Positions 25,642 through 33,343 of a stretch of DNA of 64,000 bases are shown piece by piece. Source of the DNA: UBA4582 sp964228885 (GTDB lineage Bacteria; Pseudomonadota; Gammaproteobacteria; Pseudomonadales; Azotimanducaceae); assembly GCA_964228885.1 (NCBI GenBank), contig CAXRCG010000048.1, positions 1 through 64,000 of the forward strand, given 5' to 3'. The position numbers were made by a program, and so were the translations under genes. Under the pieces are notes generated by a model, which made no database searches, was not told the origin of the DNA, and saw nothing but the letters and a program-made list of their open reading frames with translations. Within the stretch, counting starts at the first letter, position 1. The number at the start of each line of letters is the position of its first letter.

Positions 25642-26070
25642 CTATCTTATGATCCGATGTTTTTGTTCTTTTAAACCCGCCGTCACGACGCTTAAAATCT
25701 GGCGACACGTTACCTGACCAACTAACAGTCCATCAACAACAACAGGCCTTCGTCTGTGCTTGTGATCCAACATAGACGTTGCCACGTCAATGATATCATC
25801 CGAGGGGCTTTGCGTTTCTAAATTGGTAGACATGAGATCGCCCACCACTGCTGTGCTGAACGCTTCATCGTTGTATGCGCTTGCCAGTAGTGCTCTGAGA
25901 CAATCCAGCTCGGAGAGCATTCCCAGCAGCGCTCTTCTGTCATCAATCACAGCCAACCCAGAGACTTTATTGCTCAAGATTCTCTGCGCTGCTTCATACA
26001 CCGTCAAGTCTGCTTTCGCCGTTAAAGGGTTTTTCAACATATAATCATTTAATTCAACTGAACCTAGCAT
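25642..26070 (-). CDS. CBS-domain pair protein
   Basis: A 142-residue cytoplasmic protein made almost wholly of two CBS domains: the first around residues 8-65 ('MLKNPLTAKADLTVYEAAQR', 'VSGLAVIDDRRALLGMLSE') and the second around 78-135 ('MSTNLETQSPSDDIIDVATS', 'HRRRPVVVDGLLVGQVT'). Such pairs bind adenine nucleotides and regulate a partner. A strong GGAGGAAG site precedes the ATG at 26070. It lies 110 bases downstream of the nuoN stop in the same orientation, so it could be transcribed with the complex I operon and sense energy charge, but the gap and its own strong ribosome-binding site leave this open. Confidence 0.85.
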   Translation of the reverse strand: MLGSVELNDYMLKNPLTAKADLTVYEAAQRILSNKVSGLAVIDDRRALLGMLSELDCLRALLASAYNDEAFSTAVVGDLMSTNLETQSPSDDIIDVATSMLDHKHRRRPVVVDGLLVGQVTCRQILSVVTAGLKEQKHRIIR

Positions 26071-26181
26071 AAGGCCTTCCTCCGTTTTAAGGTGGTGTTT
26101 CAGTTCTGACCGAACACACCCGTATGCGTTTCGTTAAAAAACGCAACCAACCGTGCTATCGACTGCTTGTAAAGCCGCACG

Positions 26182-27636
26182 TTAAATCATTGATTTAGCG
26201 ACCGATGACACCCAATCCACCACTAGGGTTGGATACACACCAAGATAAACCAAGAGGAACGCTAGCGTTCCTAGCGCCCAGCCGCCAGTTGCGGGGATGG
26301 CTATTGGTTCACCTGAATCAGTATGGGTTGTCATCGTAAATATGATTCTGAGGTAGTAAAAAAGGCCTATGCCGCTGCCTATCACTACCGCAACAAGAAG
26401 CGCCCAGAGTTCAGATTCTACTCCCGCCGCGACAATATAGAATTTTCCAACGAAACCAAGTGTCAGTGGTATCCCGGCAAGCGAAAGCAGCATTGCGCTG
26501 AAAAAAGTAGCTAGCAGTGGTCTACGCCAAAACAGGCCTTGATAATGGGACATTTCGTCCTTGTCACTTCCCTGTGATTCACAGGACATGATAGCCACAA
26601 CTCCAAAAGCGCCAATTGTTGTAATGAAATAGGCAAAAAGGAAAAATATTGATGCTTCGATAGCAAGCTGTTTGCCGCCCAGAATACTCGCGCTGACAAA
26701 GGCGACCATAAGGTAGCCTAAGTGCGCAATTGAAGAGTAGGCCAACACCCGTTTTATTTTCGTTTGCATCAGCGCGAGCACATTACCTATAACGATCGAA
26801 AGAATTGCTATCCAAAACAGGCTTTCCGTGATGAGGTTGTATTGATACCCATCGAAGGAAAGAAAAAATCTCAGCAACGCAGCGAAAATTCCACCCTTAG
26901 ATATTGTTGCCAGTAGTGCAGTGGCCGGCGCAGGCGCGCCTTCATAGACATCAGGCGTCCACATGTGAAAAGGAACCAATGACAATTTGAAACCTATTCC
27001 CGCCAGTATCATCGTTGTTCCAATCAGAATGAACCCATTCTCGAGCGTGCTTTGGGGTTGAGCAGACGAAGCCATTTCACTAAATGAAAGCGTGCCCAGA
27101 ACAGCAAACATCAGAGCAGCACCAAACAAGATGAATGCAGAGGAAACGCCGGAGAGAATGAGGTATTTCAACGCTGCTTCAAGACCGAATAGTCCTTTAG
27201 ATGGATAAGAAATCATTGCGTAAAGTGATACGCCAACAAGTTCCAGTCCTAAAATGAAAGAGACAAAGTGGGCGCTATGGGCAAGTGTCATTGCACCAAG
27301 GGTTGACAGCATCAAAAGCAGAATGAATTCATCTTGGTTTTCTCCGCGGTTCTTCAGATAACTGTAGGATATAAGACTGATAAATATACCAGCGGCGACA
27401 ATGAGGCCACTGAACAGCGTCGCATAAGCATCAACCAGGATGAGCGGTGTCACATATCCGGAATCTGTACTTGACCCCCCCCAAGCGATTGAAAGTAAGG
27501 TGCTCGCGAGCCCAAGGCAGCACAACAGGCAGGTCAGTGCGAGATTGCGGGCAAAGGCAATGACGAGCATCACGAGAATTATTGATGTCGTTAATATCAT
27601 CAAGGGAAGTAGAGCAAAGAGATCTAGCGTATTCAT
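26182..27636 (-). CDS. nuoN: NADH-quinone oxidoreductase subunit N
   Basis: A 484-residue antiporter-like membrane subunit of complex I with about 14 helices and the Mrp-type domain: 'FVSFILGLELVGVSLYAMIS' near residue 105, 'YLILSGVSSAFILFGAALM' near 160, 'KLSLVPFHMWTPDVYEGAP' near 215 with the conserved Lys and discontinuous helix, and 'KIKRVLAYSSIAHLGYLMV' near 295. It forms part of the proton-pumping arm. The ATG at 27636 makes an ATGA overlap with nuoM and has AGGAG in front; the frame extends upstream to a GTG at 27654 with no support. It is the last nuo gene. Confidence 0.96.
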   Translation of the reverse strand: MNTLDLFALLPLMILTTSIILVMLVIAFARNLALTCLLCCLGLASTLLSIAWGGSSTDSGYVTPLILVDAYATLFSGLIVAAGIFISLISYSYLKNRGENQDEFILLLMLSTLGAMTLAHSAHFVSFILGLELVGVSLYAMISYPSKGLFGLEAALKYLILSGVSSAFILFGAALMFAVLGTLSFSEMASSAQPQSTLENGFILIGTTMILAGIGFKLSLVPFHMWTPDVYEGAPAPATALLATISKGGIFAALLRFFLSFDGYQYNLITESLFWIAILSIVIGNVLALMQTKIKRVLAYSSIAHLGYLMVAFVSASILGGKQLAIEASIFFLFAYFITTIGAFGVVAIMSCESQGSDKDEMSHYQGLFWRRPLLATFFSAMLLSLAGIPLTLGFVGKFYIVAAGVESELWALLVAVVIGSGIGLFYYLRIIFTMTTHTDSGEPIAIPATGGWALGTLAFLLVYLGVYPTLVVDWVSSVAKSMI

Positions 27637-29165
27637 CGGCTTGCTCCTATCCACGCAGACGAACTACCAAGGGTTAATTCAGACAAGCTGGCTAACACCG
27701 GGTCAACAAGATCGAACACAGGCTGAGGATAAACGCCAATCCATGTGAGCGCGAAGATCATGGGAATCATTGCCACCATTTCCCGGCCGCCAAAGTCGTC
27801 AAATTTTATGCCCGAGATTTCCGGATCGCTGGACTTTTGACCCTGGAAAACACGTTGCATAGCAATTAGCCCATAAATCGCACCGGTGATTAGCCCCATT
27901 GTGGCTAAGACAGTGATGGTTTTATTGATACTAAACGCGCCTAAAAGTATGAGGAATTCGCCAACAAAATTGCCTAAGCCGGGCATGCCAAGCGAGGCGA
28001 TAATGAAGAACATTGCGACTGCACCCATCCTTGGTGCTGAATGCCAGATTCCCCCCATCCGAGTCATATCTCGCGTGTGTAATCTATGTTGAAGCGCGCC
28101 TGCGATCATGAACAAAGCGGCGGTTGATAGTCCGTGCGCGACCATCTGCATCACCGAACCTTGAATCGTGAGCTCTGTCCAGGCAAACACCCCAACCAGA
28201 ACAAAACCCATATGACTCACACTACTGTAGGCAACAAGACGTTTAAAATCAGTTTGGGCAAAAGCAAGTAGCGCACCGTAGACAATACTTATCGCACCAA
28301 GCGTCATCGCAACGCCGGCGATGTCCGCTGCAGCCTCTGGAAAGAGCGGTACGGTGAAGCGAATGAGACCATAGGCGCCGGTTTTCAATAATATGCCTGC
28401 AAGCAACACGCTGGCAGCCGTTGGTGCCTGCGTGTGCGCGTCCGGCAGCCAGGTGTGGAATGGAAATCCGGGTAGCTTGACAACAAATGCCACAAAGAAG
28501 CCGCACATTAACCAGAACGAGAGCGTCTCTCCAAGTTGGTGTCCCATTAGGTCGAAATAGTTGAACGTGAGTGGCGCCCCGGTACCAGCGACACCGAGGA
28601 CTAGCGCCAAGATTGCCACTAACATCATCAGTCCGCTGACCTGAGTGAAGAGGAAAAACTTCATTGCGGCATAGGCTTTGTTCTCGTGTCCCCATATGGC
28701 AATGAGAAGGTACATGGGTATCAGCATGACCTCCCAGAAGAAGAAAAACAGAAACAGGTCAAGCGCAACAAACACGCCCACGACGCCAGCCAGCGTCCAC
28801 ATGAGGTTAAACTGAAAAAAGCCGGGGCGACGATCGATTTCATCCCAGGATGACAGTATTGCAATAAAGCCAAGAAAGAGTGTGAGTGAGACCATCAAAA
28901 GACTCAGCCCATCAATAGCCATGACGAAACCGATACCAAAACGCGGAATCCACGGAACGCTTAACACTTCATACCAAGTTGATGAGACACCGGCTAACAT
29001 CAATTCTTGCTGGGTCGGTTGAAAATAAAGCGTTGCAATCAGTATTGAAGCGATAAAACAGGTGCCAACAGATATCCATCGTGGCAGATCTTTATTCCAT
29101 GCTTCAATCGACCAAGCAACAAGGCCGCCAATGAATAATGTCAGTATCGTTAGCAGCATGATCAT
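27633..29165 (-). CDS. nuoM: NADH-quinone oxidoreductase subunit M
   Basis: A 510-residue antiporter-like subunit of the complex I membrane arm. Key segments: 'FFFFWEVMLIPMYLLIAIWG' near residue 140 with the conserved Glu, 'VKLPGFPFHTWLPDAHTQAP' near 228 with Lys and the broken helix, and 'DFKRLVAYSSVSHMGFVLVG' near 305. The ATG overlaps the nuoL stop (ATGA) and its own stop overlaps the nuoN start, so L, M and N are translationally coupled. Length is normal for the family. Confidence 0.97.
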   Translation of the reverse strand: MIMLLTILTLFIGGLVAWSIEAWNKDLPRWISVGTCFIASILIATLYFQPTQQELMLAGVSSTWYEVLSVPWIPRFGIGFVMAIDGLSLLMVSLTLFLGFIAILSSWDEIDRRPGFFQFNLMWTLAGVVGVFVALDLFLFFFFWEVMLIPMYLLIAIWGHENKAYAAMKFFLFTQVSGLMMLVAILALVLGVAGTGAPLTFNYFDLMGHQLGETLSFWLMCGFFVAFVVKLPGFPFHTWLPDAHTQAPTAASVLLAGILLKTGAYGLIRFTVPLFPEAAADIAGVAMTLGAISIVYGALLAFAQTDFKRLVAYSSVSHMGFVLVGVFAWTELTIQGSVMQMVAHGLSTAALFMIAGALQHRLHTRDMTRMGGIWHSAPRMGAVAMFFIIASLGMPGLGNFVGEFLILLGAFSINKTITVLATMGLITGAIYGLIAMQRVFQGQKSSDPEISGIKFDDFGGREMVAMIPMIFALTWIGVYPQPVFDLVDPVLASLSELTLGSSSAWIGASR

Positions 29166-31003
29166 GATGCTTGAACTCCCAGCATGAGAGCGATGATCAG
29201 AACTAGGCCGAGAACCATCGTACCTGCGTAGGTTCTGAGTTGACCGGTCTGTGTTTGCACACTCACTTTATTCGCCCAGAGCATGAGGACGGCAATCCAG
29301 CCATAGATGTGGTCGATGAAGTCTGCCCGATTAATTTTTGCGAGCCAGGTATAGGGGATGACAAATATCTTTTCATAGAGCCAATCCATGGCCCAGTGAC
29401 TGTGAAAAAATCGAATCAATGATTTTCCCGGAGACGATTGGGTCATCGCCGTGATATCGACACTGCGCCTTAGGAAAAGCAGATAGGCGATAAATACGCC
29501 CAATGCGGGTATGGCAGCGGTGACAATTGGAATCAGTCCAGTGTGGTCGAGTGTGCTCGCGGCAGGAAAAACAGCTTCGACCGGGATTGAGATAAGTCCT
29601 CCTGCAAGCGCAAGAATGCATAAAATCACGAGTGGACCTGCCATACCCCAATTGGCCGGCGCTTCCGGTTCCGTTTTGATTTCACCAAAGAAAACAAGAA
29701 ATACCAGTCTGAAGCTGTAAATTGAAGTAAGCAAAGCACCGAGCAACCCCGCACCCCATAATAGGGGGCCGTTCCAACTAGCGTGATATGCGGACAACAG
29801 TATGGCGTCTTTCGAGTAAAATCCTGAGGTAAGTGGCAGCGCTGCAAGCGCGGCACTGCCAATCATGAAGCTCCAGAAAGCAACCGGTAGTCGGGTTCTG
29901 AGCCCCCCCATCTTCAGTATATTATGCTCGTGATGCAGGCTGAAAATGACTGCACCCGCGGCAAGGAATAACAGCGCTTTGAAAAAAGCGTGAGTCATGA
30001 GATGAAACACACTAGATGCCCATGCGCCAACACCGAGCGCAAGGAACATATAGCCGATTTGACTTATTGTCGAATAAGCAAGAATTCGCTTGATGTCGTT
30101 TTGTGTCATCGCAGTAAATGCTGCCACGATGAGTGTCATTCCCCCAACAACTGCAACCGTATGCAGCGCCGTCGGTGATAGCAAAAACAAATCGTGCGTG
30201 CGAGCTATCAGATATACACCCGCAGTCACCATCGTCGCGGCGTGAATCAACGCACTGACCGGCGTAGGTCCAGCCATGGCATCTGGCAACCAAGTCTGCA
30301 GCGGAAGTTGAGCAGATTTTCCCACTGCTCCACCCAATAACAAGAGACACGCAATTGTCAGCATCGTGCTTCCGTTTGGCCACACCTCCTGCGCGGCGAT
30401 TGCAAGCGGTATAAAGTCTAGAGTACCCAGTTGGTGGAACAGAATAAAAAGCCCAAGTGCCATCGCAGCGTCACCGATCCGCGTAACAATGAACGCTTTT
30501 CTTGCCGCTGCGCCATTAGCTGGATCTTCGTGCCAGAACCCGACCAGCAGATAGCTACATAGCCCCACACCCTCCCAACCTACAAATAGCAATAACAGAT
30601 TGTCGGCAAGAACAAGAACCAGCATGGCCGAGACAAAAAGGTTCATGTATGAGAAGAACCGACTGTAGTCCTTGTCATCCCACATAAATGCCGAAGAATA
30701 GATGTGGATGAGTAAACCCACGCCTGTAATGACCGACATCATCGTCAGTGTGAGCCCATCAACATAAAAGCTGACCGCTGGCGCGAACCCACCGACGTTG
30801 ATCCAGGTGTAGATCTCGGCACTCAGTGGCATGTTAGTTTCCAGTAGCGACTTGCCGACAAAAACAGTCATCAACGCGGAAATGGCGATACTGCCAATGC
30901 CAACCACGGCCACCGTTTTTCTTGGCAGCTTGCCGAGGGTGCAAAACAGTATAAGGAACCCAACTAGAGGAGACAGAGGGATCAGAAAAAGAAGATCAGC
31001 CAT
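29162..31003 (-). CDS. nuoL: NADH-quinone oxidoreductase subunit L
   Basis: A 613-residue antiporter-like subunit with the long lateral helix at the C-terminal end. Motifs: 'LLLLFVGWEGVGLCSYLLVG' near residue 140, 'GAVGKSAQLPLQTWLPDAMA' near 225 and 'GPTPVSALIHAATMVTAGVY' directly after it, then 'QNDIKRILAYSTISQIGYMF' near 305. Length matches E. coli NuoL. It starts 3 bases after the nuoK stop. Part of the distal proton-pumping arm of complex I in the inner membrane. Confidence 0.97.
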   Translation of the reverse strand: MADLLFLIPLSPLVGFLILFCTLGKLPRKTVAVVGIGSIAISALMTVFVGKSLLETNMPLSAEIYTWINVGGFAPAVSFYVDGLTLTMMSVITGVGLLIHIYSSAFMWDDKDYSRFFSYMNLFVSAMLVLVLADNLLLLFVGWEGVGLCSYLLVGFWHEDPANGAAARKAFIVTRIGDAAMALGLFILFHQLGTLDFIPLAIAAQEVWPNGSTMLTIACLLLLGGAVGKSAQLPLQTWLPDAMAGPTPVSALIHAATMVTAGVYLIARTHDLFLLSPTALHTVAVVGGMTLIVAAFTAMTQNDIKRILAYSTISQIGYMFLALGVGAWASSVFHLMTHAFFKALLFLAAGAVIFSLHHEHNILKMGGLRTRLPVAFWSFMIGSAALAALPLTSGFYSKDAILLSAYHASWNGPLLWGAGLLGALLTSIYSFRLVFLVFFGEIKTEPEAPANWGMAGPLVILCILALAGGLISIPVEAVFPAASTLDHTGLIPIVTAAIPALGVFIAYLLFLRRSVDITAMTQSSPGKSLIRFFHSHWAMDWLYEKIFVIPYTWLAKINRADFIDHIYGWIAVLMLWANKVSVQTQTGQLRTYAGTMVLGLVLIIALMLGVQAS

Positions 31004-31006
31004 AAC

Positions 31007-31324
31007 TTAGCCCCTCATCCCGCTAGCCTGGTCAATGTCCAAGGAGGGGAACCGACGATGCACCTGAAGTAATAATCCGAGCGCGATGGAGACTTCAGCA
31101 GCGGCGATACTGAGGATAAACATAAACATTATCTGTCCATCAGCAATACCCCAGTGTGCGCCTGCGACAATAAACGCCAGACCGCAGGCATTCAGCATGA
31201 TCTCTAGCGACATGAGAATCAGAATGATATTTCTTCTGACCAACACACCAAGTAAGCCTATGGTGAAAAGCATCGCGGCTAACAGTAACCCGTGGGTCAT
31301 GGGAATTACGACAGCCTCACCCAT
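31007..31324 (-). CDS. nuoK: NADH-quinone oxidoreductase subunit K
   Basis: A 105-residue, three-helix subunit. 'THGLLLAAMLFTIGLLGVLV' and 'RRNIILILMSLEIMLNACGL' carry the conserved Glu of helix 2, and 'IAAAEVSIALGLLLQVHRR' carries the Glu of helix 3; both belong to the membrane proton path. I use the ATG at 31324, which has GGGAG seven bases upstream and overlaps the nuoJ end by 8 bases; an ATG at 31342 would add six residues without support. Confidence 0.94.
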   Translation of the reverse strand: MGEAVVIPMTHGLLLAAMLFTIGLLGVLVRRNIILILMSLEIMLNACGLAFIVAGAHWGIADGQIMFMFILSIAAAEVSIALGLLLQVHRRFPSLDIDQASGMRG

Positions 31325-31838
31325 TGTCTTGCTCCCGAACATCGATAAAGTATCGTCGCCCTAGGTGATAGGCACCAACCAGCGCCGCTAGCAACAACAT
31401 TGAGGCAAGCTCCACCGCCAACACATAAGGACCAAATAGTTCGAGACCAACAGCCTTGGGACCAATCACCTGCCCGGCTAAGTTTTGTTGGGTACCGCTC
31501 AATATGTAAACAATTTCAAAAAACAGGACCGCACAAAGGATTGAAGGTCCGATCCACATGGATGGGTTCAGCAGGGCATGCTCCTCGGTATCACCGGAGG
31601 CGCCGAGATTCAGCATCATGATCACAAAGACAAACAGGACCATTATGGCGCCTGCATAAATCACCACCTCAAGCACCGCGGCAAATGGCGCACCGACAAG
31701 ATAAAAAATAATCGCAGAAGCAAGGAGAGAGATGATCAGATAGATCAGAGCATGGGCAGCGTTATATCTCGTGACCGCCATAATGGTGGAAACGAGTGAT
31801 ACGGTTGCCGCTATGTAGAACAGTCCAAGTTCCAGCAT
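31317..31838 (-). CDS. nuoJ: NADH-quinone oxidoreductase subunit J
   Basis: A 173-residue subunit with five hydrophobic helices. 'ARYN'-like family context is seen as 'VTRYNAAHALIYLIISLLAS' near residue 22, and the pi-bulge helix as 'EVVIYAGAIMVLFVFVIMML' near 57, the most conserved part of NuoJ, which couples quinone chemistry to proton pumping. It overlaps nuoK at its 3' end and follows nuoI after 24 bases. Confidence 0.95.
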   Translation of the reverse strand: MLELGLFYIAATVSLVSTIMAVTRYNAAHALIYLIISLLASAIIFYLVGAPFAAVLEVVIYAGAIMVLFVFVIMMLNLGASGDTEEHALLNPSMWIGPSILCAVLFFEIVYILSGTQQNLAGQVIGPKAVGLELFGPYVLAVELASMLLLAALVGAYHLGRRYFIDVREQDNG

Positions 31839-31862
31839 AAAAAACCTGTCTTATAAATTAAA

Positions 31863-32399
31863 CTATGGCAATAAGCTTCTCACGTCTATGGGTGTCGCCT
31901 CGTTTAAGGATTCACCTTTGTCTTTATCTTTAATCGCTTTACCAGCTACGTGGTAGAAGCTGTAGCCAGGATATTTCCCCTGGCCACTAATGAGTAAATG
32001 TTCTTTCTCATAGACCATGTTTTGTCGGTCGTATTCACACATCTCAAAGTCGGGTGTGAGTTGAATAGCGTAGGTGGGACAAGCTTCCTCGCACAGCCCA
32101 CACATAATGCAGCGGGAGAAGTTGATGCGAAAAAAGTCTGCGTACCAACGACCATGCTCGTCTTCGGTTTTTTGTAACGCAATACAATCAACCGGACATG
32201 CCACTGCACACAAATTGCAAGCAACACATCGCTCTTCACCTCCTGGATCGCGCGTCAACACTATTCGACCTCGATACCTTGGCGCGAGATATGGCATTTC
32301 CTCTGGGTACTCGATCGTGTCGGTTGGTGTAAAGGTGTGTAGCAATACCCGGTACAGGGTGACCAACTGGCTCCAGATCGCTTTCAGAATCATGCCCAT
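31863..32399 (-). CDS. nuoI: NADH-quinone oxidoreductase subunit I
   Basis: A 178-residue peripheral subunit with two [4Fe-4S] clusters (N6a and N6b): 'CVACNLCAVACPVDCI' near residue 58 and 'CIMCGLCEEACPTYAIQ' near 97. It passes electrons from NuoG to NuoB. The start at ATG 32399 overlaps the end of nuoH by 10 bases; a second ATG two codons later is also possible. Length is typical of the gammaproteobacterial protein. Confidence 0.96.
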   Translation of the reverse strand: MGMILKAIWSQLVTLYRVLLHTFTPTDTIEYPEEMPYLAPRYRGRIVLTRDPGGEERCVACNLCAVACPVDCIALQKTEDEHGRWYADFFRINFSRCIMCGLCEEACPTYAIQLTPDFEMCEYDRQNMVYEKEHLLISGQGKYPGYSFYHVAGKAIKDKDKGESLNEATPIDVRSLLP

Positions 32400-33343
32400 A
32401 ACAGAATTGCTCCCGTTGCAAGAAGGTTAATGAGCGTCAGCGGCAGCAGGTATTTCCACCCAAATGACATCAGTTGATCGTAACGAGGTCTGGGGATAGC
32501 TGCCCGCAATAAGATAAAAAAGCAGATAAATGCAAAGGATTTCAGGAAGAACCAGAATATAGGTGGTAAGAAGTCAGGCCCTAACCAACCACCAAAGAAG
32601 ATTGTCGCGATCATCGAGGAGATAAGAATCACACCCAAATATTCACCGACCATAAACATGCCGAACTTCATACCTGAATATTCAGTATGAAAACCCGCGA
32701 CCAACTCGTGTTCAGCCTCAGGCAGATCGAAAGGTAACCTGTGGCTTTCAGCTATACCCGCGATCAGGAAGATCAAAAAACCAATAAACTGTGGTATGAA
32801 AAACCAGCTGTTATCAGCCTGCCATAAGACAATGTCAACTAAACTAAAAGTTCCGGCCTGCATCACGACACCCATCAGTGACAACCCCATGAAGACCTCA
32901 TAGCTGACCATCTGTGCAGCAGACCGCAAGCCGCCGAGCAATGCGTATTTGTTGTTTGATGCAAGACCGCCGAGTAACACGCTATAAACGGCAAGTGAGG
33001 TCATGCCTAGAAAAAATAACAAGCCAATATTCAGATCCGCAACATAAAGGTCTGGCGCATAGGGAACTACGGCAAATCCGAGCAGCATCGCCATGACAAT
33101 CGCGGTAGGTGCGAAAACGAACACAAAACGGTCCGCAAATGGCGGTACCCAGTCCTCCTTGGCGAATAGCTTAATGATGTCAGCAACTGCCAAGCCCGCG
33201 CCCAATAACCCAACCCGGTTTGGTCCCAACCTGTCTTGCCATATCCCCAAAAGTCTTCGCTCAAACCACACCAGCAGAGCCGCGCCCGCGAATGAACCAA
33301 ACAAGGTGCCAAAGATCACTAGATATATGACGAGTTCTGCCAT
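32390..33343 (-). CDS. nuoH: NADH-quinone oxidoreductase subunit H
   Basis: A 317-residue, eight-helix subunit that forms the quinone chamber with NuoB and NuoCD. Motifs: 'VWFERRLLGIWQDRLGPNRV' near residue 28, 'LAVYSVLLGGLASNNKYALL' near 110, and 'AESHRLPFDLPEAEHELVAG' near 200 with 'FHTEYSGMKFG' after it. The frame is open upstream to 33481 inside nuoG, but the ATG at 33343 shares its first base with the nuoG stop (TAATG) and gives the standard N-terminus. Confidence 0.96.
   Translation of the reverse strand: MAELVIYLVIFGTLFGSFAGAALLVWFERRLLGIWQDRLGPNRVGLLGAGLAVADIIKLFAKEDWVPPFADRFVFVFAPTAIVMAMLLGFAVVPYAPDLYVADLNIGLLFFLGMTSLAVYSVLLGGLASNNKYALLGGLRSAAQMVSYEVFMGLSLMGVVMQAGTFSLVDIVLWQADNSWFFIPQFIGFLIFLIAGIAESHRLPFDLPEAEHELVAGFHTEYSGMKFGMFMVGEYLGVILISSMIATIFFGGWLGPDFLPPIFWFFLKSFAFICFFILLRAAIPRPRYDQLMSFGWKYLLPLTLINLLATGAILLWA

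Noticed and set aside
26120..26150. Terminator after the nuo operon
   Set aside because: GCGTTT/AAACGC can form a short stem, but the T's are in the loop and no run follows.
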